From Zantedeschia hybrid cultivar (lineage: Eukaryota; Streptophyta; Magnoliopsida; Alismatales; Araceae), in contig JARZZO010000016.1 in assembly GCA_030544215.1 (NCBI GenBank), positions 32,324,001 through 32,388,000 on the forward strand: 64,000 nt of DNA, in the 5' to 3' direction. The notes below the pieces were generated by a model. The model saw only the letters and a program-made list of their open reading frames with translations. It had not been told where the DNA came from and made no database searches. Of this stretch, positions 32,294 to 44,612 are shown piece after piece. Position numbers and translations under genes: made by a program. Positions within the stretch are counted from its first letter, which is position 1; every line of letters begins with the position of its first letter.

Positions 32294-33320
32294 TTTTTTT
32301 TTTGTTATTTACCTGAAATTCCATGTTTATCCATTTGCCTAAAGTTACTGATAATTTTTTAGTGCAGGAAATTCAAAGAAATGACAAATAAATCTCAAGA
32401 AGGTCCCACTGTGAGAGTTTATGAGTCCCAACTGTGGCTAAAAAGACGGTTATCTATATCCCTATATTCCATCATGTAATTGATTTGCATAATCATCATC
32501 ATTATTATATAATAAGTACATATTAGATCATATCAAGGACCTTGTAGTTTTGATGAAACTGGAATTTGAGTTCCCCTTCAACAAAAATAGTGATAATTCA
32601 GAGAATTCTTAATCGCACGGATAGGCCGTTGGATTGTTAGATTAATGGGGACGATGGTTTCGCTTTTGTGAAACAGTGCGTGGACAAACAAGCTTCGACT
32701 TAACATTGAATGACAGAATTGGTATCTTGACTCATTAACGACAATTTAATAATATTATCCTTGATTAATTTATATTTCATTTTATTTTATTTTTCATTTT
32801 AGCCCAGCATGCATCATGTAAGACTTTGAAATTATTGTGATAAGAATTAATTCATGATTAAACTTTAGACCATTGATCAAATAAATTCCAACATGATATA
32901 AAATATTCCATTCTGAATTGAGTATCTTGATTATATTTGAGGTTCGCTTGAAGATATCCTTGGAATTCTATCCTTTCTTGGACTCTTTAACCAACATTTC
33001 TTGTTTCTTTTAAGATCCATCATAGTTGCAGTACTTCCACATTAGCTGGTAACCGCTCCCCATGATGAAACCTGCGGAGTTTGTGACCTAGGGTACTTCC
33101 TAATCGTAGAAGTTGACCGACTTTATTTTATTTCCTTATCTATTTCATCCAAACAAGATTGATTCTATTAATCGCTTTAAGTTATCTTCACTGATTGTTT
33201 TTTAGAAAAAATCCTATCATATGATGTTGAGAGTGTGTCTCATCACACCTTGGCATCACCTTTTCAGTACATTCCATTTCATTTCACTCTCTTGCAAAGT
33301 CAATGCCAAGGTGAGGCAAC
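32294..33320. other. AT-rich Ogre-like noncoding DNA
   Basis: No coding frame seen. Just before the LTR, CACCTTGGCAT (33246-33256) and ATGCCAAGGTG (33303-33313) form an 11-bp inverted repeat. The LTR then begins after gaggcaac. Confidence 0.6.
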
Positions 33321-34622
33321 TGTAGACATGCTAATTTTAACATCATTTTGAGTAAATTTCATATCATATAACAATATCCCAAAATGGTCTGATATTTAAT
33401 CATTGGTTAATTTTTATTATTTTATTGGATTAATTGTCTAAATAATGTCGGCAAGACATATGCCATTTAAGTTTATTAATTAAATTGATTTTAACTCATA
33501 TTTTTAATCGAATATGAAAATTATCCTAAAAGACGTCGGCATATGAAGACACCATTTAGGATTTTTATCTTATTTTGATTTTTAATTTGATATTTAATTA
33601 ATTTTTTAAATAACTGAAAGACGTCTTCCCCACACGACACCATTTAGATATCCTAATGATAATGGTTTCTTCTTCCCGAGTTTATCTTTATCTTAATTAA
33701 GCTAAAAGACGTCTCCTAGGGACGACACGTTTTAGCTAATTATAGATAATGAAGAATTAACATGTGTTTATTTGTTTCTTGGTTGGATTAGCTCTAAATT
33801 CTTTCATGTTGATCCATAAGTGGCCGCGGATGTGCATGCAAATCTTAAACTCAACTCTATATAAACCCAAGACCTTGGTCATTAAAAAGTTAGTGAAAGA
33901 AGTTGGAATAATCGAAGGATTCAAACGCTAAATGAATTAAAGAAGGATTGAAGCGCTGCATGAAGAATTCAAGGAGCATTCAAAAGAGAGCAAGCTTCAT
34001 CCTCTTCATTCTTTATTTAACCTCTTCGTCCATTCAAGACCAAGGCTTTTAGGGGCCATTCAATTTCATTCTTTCTTTCCCTTGTTTTCATCATCATTAG
34101 TATCATAATTTCATAATCATCACTTCATGCTATTCACACACTCACAACATTCATAATTTATTACCCACATACTAAAGAGGTTTTAAAAGACTACAAAACA
34201 AGTGAGTGATTCTGTTTAGTTGCATAATTAAAATTCTTATTAGAATAGATTCTATACTCTATTAGTTCTTATTAGTTTCCTTTCTCTTTTTTTTATTTAT
34301 TTGCAAGGTACAATCATCAAAATCAAGAAGTAGAAATCATCATCCAAAGAAGAACTGGAGCAGAAAAGAAGATCCCCAAATTTATCAAATCAAAGCAAGA
34401 ACAGAAGTACTAGAAAGGCTCTTTTTCTTCAGCCGGTTGAAGAGAAGGAATCAAGAATTCAACAATCTCCCAACTTCAAAACAAGTAAGCGATCATCCTT
34501 TTATCTTTTGAAGCTTTTTAGTCAAAAGCTTTCTGGCGATCACACTTAGTTTTTAATAAGTTTCATTGTCATATAATCAACATGAAATTTATGATTTCAC
34601 ACATCACAATTTAAGCACTCAC
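33321..34622 (+). repeat. 3' LTR of the Ogre-like element, right end missing
   Basis: Begins TGTAGACATG. Bases 34350-34622 match the 5' remnant at 12704-12975. It contains four single-level GACGTC/GACACC modules (about 33445-33740). It is cut at 34622, where copia B LTR sequence begins. Confidence 0.7.
33858..33865 (+). promoter_or_regulatory. LTR TATA box of the Ogre-like element
   Basis: TATATAAA, about 540 bases into the LTR and just after the last foldback module, a reasonable start of the R region. Confidence 0.55.
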
Positions 34623-35340
34623 ACCAAGCAACACCGCGTGAACCCGAAAAATATCAGGGTTAAGTAACCAACTCTTGGAACCTTTCATCCGATAGTTATC
34701 GCGTGAATATAATCCTTTATTTGTACAATGCTCTCGAGTCAACTCAGAATATGGTGTACTGTCAATCCCTAACCGGTCGACTCACTTGGATCAGATGTTA
34801 TTGTATAATATCGGAGAACTCTTTTCCCGATATTATCGTTCGTCCTGGCCAGGTACTTCCGCACATCCTTCCTAGAGCATTCTCTCTCTAAGTACCGAGA
34901 GCGAATGATTCCTTATTGACACTCAATTTCCTTCGACGGTAATTCGCTGTACCCGATCCATGGCTATTTAGAATCCCGCGGTTAGAGATTCATAAACCAA
35001 GGTCAAAGCACATAAGTCCACATACAAGGTGTCCTTGGTGTCTCAGGTCCGAGGACCATCCACGCAACTGCGACAATAGAATCAAGCTGGTTGACAGTGA
35101 GGTACAATACCATTCAGCGATTCAGTCGGATCAGTTCAGTGAACTCATTCTCTAATGAGCACCTACAGATTCGCCTTAGTGTCTCCACTCAAGTGACTAT
35201 GATAACTATCGCACATATTCACGGACTTCATTATGAGACGATAATAATACGAATTATATATAATGAATATAATACCATTTTATTAATAAATGAACGAGAT
35301 TACAAAGTTATATTGGCTTGTAGGCCACCTAAGACTAACA
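34623..35340 (-). repeat. Partial 3' LTR of copia B
   Basis: On the minus strand it begins TGTTAGTCTTAGGTGGCC at 35340, right after the tract AAGTGGGAGAT (35351-35341), and runs 718 bases to a break at 34623 against the Ogre-like LTR. Confidence 0.85.
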
Positions 35341-35354
35341 ATCTCCCACTTGAA

Positions 35355-36925
35355 CTAAAGCCAATCACCTTTATGTACTAAACCTATAGACTCTAGGAGA
35401 TGCTCAAACACATTTTGATCCAATGGCTTTATCAGTGGATCTGTTATATTGTCGACAGATAAAACTCTTTCCACCGCTACATCTCCTCTGGAAATGATTT
35501 CTCTGATTAGATGAAAGCGCCTCAGAATATGCTTTGATTTTTGATGAGACCGCGGCTCTTTCGCTTGTGAATGGCTCCATTGTTGTTGCACAACAGCGGA
35601 ACAGGTTCCGAGATATTGGGAACTACGCCGAGGTCGGTGATGAATTTCTTCAACCACACTGCTTCCTTGGCGGATTCAGCTGCAACGATGTACTCAGCTT
35701 CAGTCGTCGAATCTACAGTGGTTGCTTGTTTGGAACTCTTCCAGCACACTGCGCCTCCGTTTAAAGTAAATACAAATCCAGATGTAGACTTCCTATCATC
35801 TGGATCTGACTGGAAACTCGAGTCAGTAAAGCCTCGTAGTTTCAAGTCATCTCCTCCATAGACCAGAAACATATCCTTAGTTCCTCTTAAGTACTTAAGG
35901 ATATATTTCACTGTCTTCCAGTGCTCTTCCCCTGGATCAGCCTGAAATCTGCTCGTAACACTTAGAGCATATGCAACATCAGGCTGTGTACATAGCATGG
36001 CATACATGATAGATCCTATGGCAGAGACATAGGGTACTATATCTATGAATGACCACTCATCAGGAGTCTTAAGAGACTGCTCCTTTGAGAGATTAATTCC
36101 ATGTCTCATCGGTATGAGACCTCTCTTGGAATTTTCCATGCCAAACCTTTTGACAATGGTATCTATATACAAGGATTGAGTCATTCTAAGCATCCTCTTT
36201 GATCTATCTCTATAGATCCGTATTCTTAATACGTAGGATGCTTCTCCCAAATCCTTCATGGAGAAATTTTTCGACAGCCAGATCTTTATGGTGACATCAT
36301 AGCTACGTCATTCCCAATTAGTGTGTCATCTACGTCATTCCCATTCTTAATGAAGTCATAAGATTTGACAGCCTCGTCAAATCTTATGTTCCAGCTCCAT
36401 GAAGCTTGCTTCGGACCATAAATGGACTTCTGAAGCTTGCACACTCTATCTGGAAACTCTTTGGATGTGAAACATTCTAGTTGTATCATATACACCTCTT
36501 CCTCAAGGTTACCGTTGAGGAAGGCAGTCTTCACATCCATCTGCCATATCTCATAATCGTAGTGTACAGTTATGGCGAGTAGAACTCTGATCGACTGTAT
36601 TATGGCAACTAGTGAGAAAATCTCGTCATAGTCAATTCCTTGCCTTTGACGATATCCCTTTGCCACCAATCTTGCCTTATAAGTGTCGATCCGTCCATAA
36701 GCACCGATCTTTCTCTTAAAGATCTACTTGCATCCGATGGAGTACAATACCCTCGAGCAAATCCTCCAAGTTCCAAACTTGGTTGGTGTACATAGACTGA
36801 ATTTCTGAGTTCATGGCTTCTCGCCATTTCCCGGCTTCTAAGCCTTCTATGGCCTCCTGGTAGGTTTTAAGATCATCATCCTCATTATATTCTACCTTAG
36901 ACTCTCCTTCAGCGATATGTCCCAC
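35355..36925 (-). pseudogene. Copia B RT and RNase H
   Basis: Minus-strand blocks: VEYNEDDDLKTYQEAIEG and WREAMNSEIQSMYTNQVWNL (36925-36716), MVAKGYRQRQGIDYDE to NIRFDEAVKSY (36669-36286), then KDLGEASYVLRIRIYRDRSK to RNase H with STSGF (36259-35522) and ILRRFHLIREI to the end (35355). The blocks lie in different frames. Around 36300-36345 a short repeat (ctacgtcattccca, twice) replaces the stretch before the catalytic motif, leaving NDVDDTLIGND in place of YVDD context. The enzyme is dead. Confidence 0.88.
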
Positions 36926-37048
36926 ATATCGTTCGGGTAGTCTAGGTACTCTACCAGATATACGAGACTCATCTATATGTACATGAACAAAGTCAGGAAC
37001 TGATATCTCATCCGATGATATTGCAACTGTTTGGGGATCTAGAACCTC

Positions 37049-38012
37049 TTACGGTACTATTTTACTCTTACTTTTCTTCTGGAGAAGGTATTCCTTTTCC
37101 CATAATACAGCTTTCCTACCGACAAACACCTTTTGTTCACCAAGATGGTAAAAGTAATATCCAAAGGTTTCCTTTGGATATCCCACAAAACTGTATTTAT
37201 CAGTTCGTGATTCCAGCTTGTCTGGATCATGCCTCTTTACATGAGCAGGACAACCCCAGACTTTAACATGCTTACATTCTGGTTTCCTACCTTTCCATAT
37301 CTCATATGGAGTAGAGGCCACAGACTTGCTGGGTACTCTGTTCAGAAGGTATGATGCTGACTCTAGAGCATACCCCTAAAGGGACACTGGTAAACTCGAA
37401 AAACTCATCATGGATCGCACCATGTCCAACAAAGTGCGATTCTTCCTTTTAGATACACCATTCATCTACGGTATATATGGAGGGGTCAGCTGAGAAAGGA
37501 TACCATTATCCTTTAAGAATTGTGTGAAATCAGTACTCAAGTATTCTCCTTCTCGATCTGATCGAAGAGCTTTAATACTCTTTCCTAACTGCTTTTCTAT
37601 CTCATTTTTAAACTCCCTAAACTTCTCAAACGCTTCCGACTTGTACTTCATTAAGTACTCATAACCGAATCTTGAGAAGTCGTTGGTGAACGTGATGAAG
37701 TATGAGAAGCCACCTTTGGCTTGGATGGACATAGGACCATATATTTCTGAATGTATTAATCCTAGAATGTCCTTGGCACGTTCTCCATGTCCAATACATG
37801 GAGATCTTGCTATCTTTCCCATAACGTAGGACTCACATGTCGCAAACGATTCATAATCGAATGCATTTAAATAACCATGTTTATGTAACTTTTGCAGCCT
37901 GCTTTCATTAATGTGTCCAAGTCTACAATGCCACATGTAGACTTGGTTCACACAATTCTTGCTCTTCTTAAGAGCTTTTCAATGTGAAGATTGTAGTAAG
38001 AAACATCTAAAA
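37049..38012 (-). pseudogene. Copia B integrase (GAG-pre-integrase, core and tail)
   Basis: MWHCRLGHINESRLQKLHKH begins the zinc-finger-like pre-integrase region. The core follows with LIHSEIYGPM, KALRSDREGEYLSTDFTQFL and MNGVS. The first catalytic residue, normally Asp in IH(S/T)D, is Glu here; the second Asp (SDREG) is kept; the final catalytic Glu has become Lys. The tail runs ASTPYEIWKGRKPECKHVKV to VFVGRKAVLWEKEYLLQ. S3 follows at 38013, separating it from the protease. Confidence 0.85.
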
Positions 38013-39776
38013 TGTAAGGATTGAGGTTTCGGATCCAGTTACCGGGTCAGTTTCGGGGTCAAATCTCTTGATTTGGGCCCTTGTGGGGTTGGGGCTTGGG
38101 TTCCTTTTCGTGTCGAGCTTGCGAGACACGGTTCAAACGGCGTCCGGCAATGTGGACGCGTTTTAGGTTGTGCCACGTGGGTGCCACGTGGGCTGGCTTT
38201 GGGCCGCGAGAGTACGGCCCCGGTCATATCGTCTGCATGGCGTCTTGCATGGTTTACTCCATCAACCTCCTAACTTCCTCCACAACCACCACCACTTCCT
38301 CCGCGGCGCATTTCTCTCCGGACAGCGGCCGACGTCCCGGTGGAGTAACGGCGTCCACGGCGATACCGGTGGCGGTGTGTGGTGAGGCGATTCGGCGGCT
38401 TGGAGCTCGGAGGAGTTCGAGCAACTGGTAGGGTGACGATCCTCGCGTTGTTTTGTTTAAAACCATATTTTTCCCGCTTTGGAGCATGTTTAGGGAATTT
38501 TTAGGGTGAAAATACGAATTGCATGTAATGAGAAATTGTGGATTTTTAATGGGTACTTAGTTTCTCCTTCTCCCTCTCTATTTTTATGGTGTTTTGTGCG
38601 AATTTGGGAGAGAAATTCCATTTTGTAACTCGGGGGAGGCCGGAGGAGAACCTGTCTCTGAGGATTAAATGGCGTCGGAGGACAGCGACGCCTTTTAAAA
38701 AGGCGGCTTCCACCCACGACGCAATTTATCCCAGATAACAGACTCTGTCTCTAGATTGAATGGCGTCCAGGGACAGAGACGCCTTTTAAACGGCGACCCG
38801 TTTTAACGACGTGTTTTAGGCCATCTTCCGAGGCCATATTTCACATGAACCAGTTTTAGACACATATTCACGGACTTCATTATGAGACGATAATTAATAT
38901 ATTTTACACACAATGAATATTATGCCATTATATTAATAAATGAACGAGATTATAAAGTCATATTGGCTTGTAGGCCGGTTAAGACTAACAGTGGGGTGAC
39001 GCTTAGAGAGAGGGTCACCTGGTGTATCCCGGGATATAGCTAGTACCGGTGTGGGAGTGGTACATTCAGAGTGTCACTCGTGCTGGGGGAAGTAGAACCA
39101 CCTTGAGCCAGGTCAGGCCGGAGTAGCCAGTGCACTATCCGAGGGGTTGCTATTTGGTCTCAGCTAGTCAATGCTTTTTGCGTTCGGCCGTGTGACCTGT
39201 GTGTTTAGCCGAGACGCTAGTTGTGGACTCCGTGGTAGTGTGGTTTCAAAATCGTGCATGTTATTGTTATAAATGCGTGTGTCTTATATCGAAATCTAGG
39301 AATTGTGTTACTGCTTTATTTAGTTAAATTGACTATATTTGTGTATTGCACTTGTGGATGTGTGAGTGGGTGGTGGGAATCGAAGGATCCCTACCAAGTT
39401 TTTTTCGTTGAGACTCACCCCCTGCAGTTTTCAGGTGAGGGCTCCAGGCAGGCGTAGCGAGGAGAGTGTTGCCTTGGGTTACGCGCCCACAGCTGTTGTT
39501 CTGGAGTATGCCCCGATGTAGTTGTTATTTCCTTTTTTGGCCTGTATGCTTAATTATTTCTTTTCTGTTGGAGTATGTAATTAATTGCTGAGTCAAGTCG
39601 AATTGTAATAACTTTTAATTTCTGCACTTCCTTTACAATTCGATGTGATGTGGATGTTTAACTTAGTTTATCATTTATTTCCCAGACTTATCGGGATCCT
39701 GATTTGACTCCAAATTTAATGATTCAGCACCCATTTAGTAATCGGATCCCCGATTATAGGGTGGCGGGTCGTTACA
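38013..39776 (+). mobile_element. Solo LTR S3, inserted in copia B pol; contains a foreign LTR patch
   Basis: TGTAAGGATTGAGG...GTCGTTACA, 1764 bp, flanked by TAAAA at 38008-38012 and 39777-39781. It lacks about 230 bp around 38245 relative to S1 and has a 131-bp piece of copia LTR (38860-38990) in place of some 270 bp of its own sequence. Modules at 38667-38735 and 38757-38822 remain. Confidence 0.9.
38860..38990 (-). repeat. Copia LTR fragment embedded in S3
   Basis: On the minus strand it begins with the exact copia LTR terminus TGTTAGTCTTAACCGGCC at 38990 and runs 131 bases to CCGTGAATATGTGT. The intact terminus at one side suggests a one-ended insertion plus deletion, or filler copied during repair. 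Confidence 0.8.
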
Positions 39777-39937
39777 TAAAAGACATAGACCGTTGATTAA
39801 AGATGCCGAAGGAATTGATTTATTACCATAATAAATCGAACAACTTTTGTTCTCTATAGTCAACCTATATCTTATCTTGTCTAAACAAGATATTGATCTG
39901 ATGTTCTTTTTTATGCTAGGAATATAATAACAATCTT

Positions 39938-40486
39938 CTAATGATAAGGCGTCTCCCGATGGAGCTTGAGGTTTGCTGTCCCTACAGCAACTGCCGCAAC
40001 TTTTGCACCATTTCCTAGCTTCAATTCCACCTCGCCTTTTCTCAGCGTGCGCTTACTTGTCAGTATCTGCACATCATGACAGATATGAGAAGCACATCCG
40101 GTATCTAATACCCAAGATGTGGAATCCCTAACTGACAAGTTGATATCTATCATATAGATATCAGACGCTTCTGATAGCTTCACCTTTCCATGAGCTTTAT
40201 TGTTGAGGAACTTCTTACAGTTCCTCTTTTAGTGACCCTACTACTTACAGTAGAAGCAGTCACCCTTTACTACTCATTTGCCTTTGTCATTCGACCTTTT
40301 ATCATACGCGATCATCTCTGCCTCAGGGGCATTCAATGCCGGTTCAGCAAGAGGATCAGCTCCAAGGACGTAGGCAATGTGCTTAAATATGAAGACACTC
40401 TTCAAGTTTATGAGCCAAACCGAGTAGTTAGAGCTAGTCAAAAGATTGGCATCAAGGATGCCACGGAGTGGGTTATACGACGACAT
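39938..40486 (-). pseudogene. Copia B short gag and protease
   Basis: Gag starts MSSYNPLRGILDANLLTSSN at 40486 and reaches APEAEMIAYDKRSNDKGK, then a stop, then directly a decayed zinc knuckle (GDCFYCK). The 130 or so residues of capsid normally between are missing; copia E keeps that part. Protease follows with SWVLDTGCASHICHD, keeping the DTG active site, then LKLGNGAKVAAVAVGT. The same gag deletion occurs in copia D. Confidence 0.85.
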
Positions 40487-40677
40487 AATTCCCTACAAGA
40501 GATGAATAAAATCTATTTAGCAGATGTTCAATTATTAAATTTAAAACATGATATGGACTTTTAATCGTGTTTTATCTCCCACTGATTTTCGACGGACTAT
40601 ATAACCCTCAGCTATACAGAACGGGAGACGCCGACAATCTCCTAGTGGGGATCAGAATCTCAATGACTTGCAGTACA

Positions 40678-40984
40678 ACCTTGTGGATAGCACAAGAAAG
40701 CTGTAAAACAATCAAAGAGCACCCATCTCATAGGACTTGCAACTCCTTGCAATATCCGATCATATCTTCGATCCCCAGAGATTTAATGGCTTTGTGAATA
40801 GGACAACAAGCCATTAATTCTGGTCTAAGCTAATCATTGTTACGCGACGAGCATAGATTTGCATGGCCCTTATGGATAGCACAACAAAGCTATATGGTTC
40901 CTCTACCCCGATCATATAGGCATATAATGCCATAGCCACAGTCTCTCCTCACAATTAAACAAGCCTTGTGGTAGCACAACAAAC
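40678..40984 (-). repeat. Four spaced leader repeats (TTGTGCTATCCACAAGG type)
   Basis: On the minus strand TTTGTTGTGCTATCCACAAGG-like units lie at 40678-40700, 40789-40810, 40867-40890 and 40963-40984. TTGTG and CACAA can pair around a five-base loop. Matching sets are in copia D and E. Confidence 0.85.
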
Positions 40985-41759
40985 CTATCTAAAGTAATTC
41001 GAATCCTATGACTATAACGATGGTGGACCACGCGGTAAGTTCTTAACTACTCACGTTACGGCTTAGAATTTAGACGAGAGTATTTAGATAACTTTTATCT
41101 TGGTATCTCCTAGACGATAGTATATAAATATATCGTATATATTTAATAAATACTATACCTGCTTTGATTCATAATTAAAAAAAAAAAAAAACAGTGCATC
41201 TCATACATGTCTAGTATGGTCATAAATAGTATAGTGGGTTTGATTGGAGCGAACAGTCAAACGCACACTCAATCTAACATAACATTTACATTAGATAATT
41301 TTGCAAACACATAAGCAAGAGATCTTCATCATATCGCCTTCTTAGTTGCAGCTGTGGATCGTCTCAGTTGCTTCGATCATATTACAATAAATTCAAAATT
41401 TACATGTAAATAGAAGAAGGTCTTATGGCGAGTACAAGAGAGAGGGAGGTAGAAGTACATCGGAGTATGAAAGAGAGAGAGAGGTATGCAGACCTTTATT
41501 TATTAACAATTTAATAAAAATCCATTCAACCATACATCTACGATCCACATATATCATTCATCACATAAATAATTAAATAAGTACATATCCATGACCACTG
41601 AGTGTTTTAACCATTCCATACATGATAAGCTCATCACATGGCTAAAACAAAAGAGTTTTCAAAATAAATCATTTTGGCTTTCAAAAAGCATAGGTTCCAA
41701 TCAAAATTGACTTTCGAATTTCGAAAACTATTTTAATAACTTAAGCATGCAATTAAATT

Positions 41760-42560
41760 AAATTTAAAAGTATATAAAACACACATAATACGTGCACACA
41801 CTCCAAATTAATAATTCCAATTTATTTCATACAAATTAGAACATTTCTAATAATTAAAACAATCTAACAATTAGATAAACATATTAATAATTTAACAATT
41901 AGACTATTAATAATTAATTACTAATATAACTCTTAGATTAGTCCACTAAAGTTAATTATTAATTTAACACTTAAATTATTAATTAACTCTAATTAGTTAT
42001 TAACTATTAATCTAACTCTTAGATTAGTTAACTAATGTTAATTACTAATTTAACTCTTAAACTAATAATTAACACAAATTAATTAATAACTAATAATATA
42101 ATCCTTAGATTAGTTAATTTAAAATTAATCATTAATTTAATACTTAAATTAACAATTAACTCTAATTAACAAAATTGCTAATCTAACTCTTAGATTAGTT
42201 AATTAATGTTAATCATTAAATTAACTCTTAAAATAATAACTAACACTAATTAATTAATGACTATTAATTTAACACTTAAATCAATCATTAAAATTAATTC
42301 TTAATTTAACACTTAAATTAACTAACTCTAATTAATTAACAATTTGATGATTTAATAATTAATAATCTAACACTAATTTATCTCTTAAATTAATTTAATT
42401 AAGGTTAATTATTAATTTAACACTTAAACTAGTAATTACCGCTAATTAATTAACTACTAATTGTTAATTAGTAAAAGATTCAAAATCATTAGTGCCACTA
42501 AAAATTAATTATAATGATTTCAAAAAGTCATTAAGGTTCAATTGGATAAAATTGAATATT
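41760..42560 (-). repeat. AT-rich degenerate tandem array in the copia B leader
   Basis: Repeated phrases such as attaatttaacactta and ctaactcttagattag recur every 80-110 bases. The same array appears on the + strand in copia D at 48400-49080, so it is part of the family's leader. Confidence 0.75.
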
Positions 42561-43356
42561 AATTTTAATTTCCAAAACCATTTTGAATTTTAAAATTAAA
42601 ATCCAATTCTAATTTTGTTTAATGGGCTTGGCATTTATAGGTTAACAATAATGGGAAAAAGGGATTTGAAATGGCCCAGCCCGGTTACCTCGAGCCCTGG
42701 CTCGGACCCTGTTGAGCTAGGGTTCGAACCAGGCGCTAGCCTGGGCTCGGCCCGGGCCAGCACAGCAACCCGACGACCCCCATTCCCAAAACCAAAAACC
42801 CTAACGCATATGCAGGTTTTGGTGGCGGCGGTGGGGACATGCAGCGCCGCCGCCAGCCGACCCCGGCGCCGCCATCCTCGGCCGGCGACGCCCCCGGCGC
42901 AGGCGATGTGCCTGGCGCCGATAGGGCCGCCAGTGGTGACAAAAGAAGCAGCCGGTCGAGCCCCTTTATCTCCCAAAAAAATCTGATTTTTTTCTGGTTT
43001 CTTTTCAAAATCGTGGGGTAGAAGAAGATGGGGCTCCCTCCGGCCACCTCCAGCGGCCTCTCCGGCGCCGGCTATGAGTCCGGTGACGACCAGCGACCTT
43101 TCATTGAGGATTCGGAGTCCCGGCTTTCCTTCCCAATGCTTGGGAAAACCCGAACGAAGCCGCCATTAACCCCGTTCTTCATTGCATGAAGAACTCCGAA
43201 AATCCCCAAATTAAAATTTTGAATTTTACATAATAAAATAATCGAATTATAGTGTGTTCATCGTATGAACATGGGTCCAGCAAAGAATCGAACTTATGCA
43301 TATATTAAATCAAGGAAATATTAATTGGAGATCGAAACGGGACGAGAAAAGGTGGA

Positions 43357-43372
43357 GCTTGGCTCTGATACA
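43357..43372 (-). other. Primer binding site of copia B
   Basis: TGTATCAGAGCCAAGC on the minus strand, directly after the 5' LTR. It is the initiator-Met-tRNA site TGGTATCAGAGC with one base lost. Confidence 0.75.
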
Positions 43373-43373
43373 C

Positions 43374-44612
43374 TTTTGCGTTCTCGCGTTTCTCCGGATC
43401 GCTCACGCAGCAGAAATAAATAATTAAATCAGCGATCCATTTTCCCGTTTCGAATAAACCAAAAATCGATAATCATATTATCATTTCTTACTGTACGCGG
43501 ATTCGAATCCGCGACTGATCAGTTCCGTCGGTGTGACACCGCAAGCCGCGCAAGCACCCGGCCTTTAGCAGAGTCCACGCGATCCTCCTCGCGGTGGATA
43601 TCCTCACGTTCCTCGCTCGTCGCAACCCACGAAACCTCTGTCGTTCGCTGCAACGATAGCCGCAACGCGCGATCGATTTCCCTTCGGACGGGAGTCGGAG
43701 AAGTGGTGGAGCAGACCCGGAGATTAGAACCGGCCTGGGGCGCGAGAGAGAGAGAGGAAGAGAGGAGGGGGCGGCTAGGGTTAGCAGTAGCCTGGCCTGC
43801 TCAGCCCGTTCGCTACATTTCATATTAACCGCGCAGTTTTTCATAAAAATCCCTGATTTATATAAAACCCACTTATTTATCCATCGCCTTGATAATCATT
43901 TGTGTGTAACCCTCTAGGCCCAATAACAATTCCAGTTAATAGCCCAATAAGCCTAGTGACTCCTCACTAGCCTGATTAATCAATTAATAACTCATATTAA
44001 TTAATTAATCAATCGAATCAATGTCGCACATCAAATTCAATCGGGTCTCTGATCATGTTCGGTGCCAAGCAACACCGCGTGAACCTAGAAGGTATCGGGG
44101 TTAAATAATCCACTCTTAGAACCTTTCCGCCGACAGTTACTGTGTGAATATAATCCTTCATTCGTACAATGCTCTCGAGTCAACTCAGAGTATGGAGTAC
44201 TATCAAACCCTAACCGGTCGACTAACTTGGATCGGATGCTGCCGTATAATATTAGAAAACTCTTTTTCCGATATTATCGTCTACTCTGGCTAGAGACTTC
44301 CACATATCCTTTCTAGAGCATTCTCTCTCTAAGTACTGAGAGCGAATGATTTCCTATTGACACTCAATTTTCTTCGACGGTATTCCGCTTTACCCGATCC
44401 TTGGCTGTTTAGAATCTCATGGTTAGAGATTCATAAACTAAGGTCAAAGTACAGAAGTCCACCGACAAGGTGTCCTTGGTGTCTTAGGTCCGAGGACCAT
44501 CCACGCAACTGCGACAATAGGATCAAGCTGGTTGACAGTGAGGTATAATACCATCTAGCGATTCAGTCGGATCACTTCAGTGAACTCATTCTCTAATGAG
44601 TACCTACATATT
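43374..44612 (-). repeat. Partial 5' LTR of copia B
   Basis: Matches copia D's LTR from about its position 310 to its end. The first 300 bases are gone, cut at 44612 against base-element gag. Confidence 0.82.

Larger units (their letters stand above)
12704..34622 (+). mobile_element. Ogre-like Tat Ty3/gypsy element, truncated at both ends
   Basis: On the + strand: LTR remnant and leader, gag (14036), protease (DTGAS), G-patch, RT (YVDD), RNase H, a second RNase H-like domain, integrase zinc-finger remnant (to 23372), a long 3' noncoding part with antisense genes at 29787-24993 and 31991-30675, and a 3' LTR beginning TGTAGACATG at 33321. Bases 12704-12975 match about 34350-34622, so they are the same part of the two LTRs. 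The dual RNase H and the size (about 17.8 kb after removing S1 and S2) are typical of the Tat/Ogre branch. Both outer LTR ends are cut off, so no target duplication is visible. Confidence 0.82.
34623..44612 (-). mobile_element. Copia B: Ty1/copia element, minus strand, interrupted by S3
   Basis: Order on the minus strand: 5' LTR (44612-43374, first 300 bases missing), primer site, long untranslated leader, short gag (40486), protease, integrase, RT and RNase H (to 35355), polypurine tract and 3' LTR (35340-34623, last part missing). S3 sits between protease and integrase. Truncation at both ends hides any target duplication. It belongs with copia D, sharing a gag deletion and an integrase substitution. 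Confidence 0.85.

Noticed and set aside
12704..34622. Integrated plant pararetrovirus
   Set aside because: Flanking LTRs, gag-protease-RT-RNase H-integrase order and absence of movement protein motifs fit a Ty3/gypsy retrotransposon.
42615..43047. Overlapping frames in the copia B leader
   Set aside because: Same leader position as in copia D and E; no protein similarity recognised.
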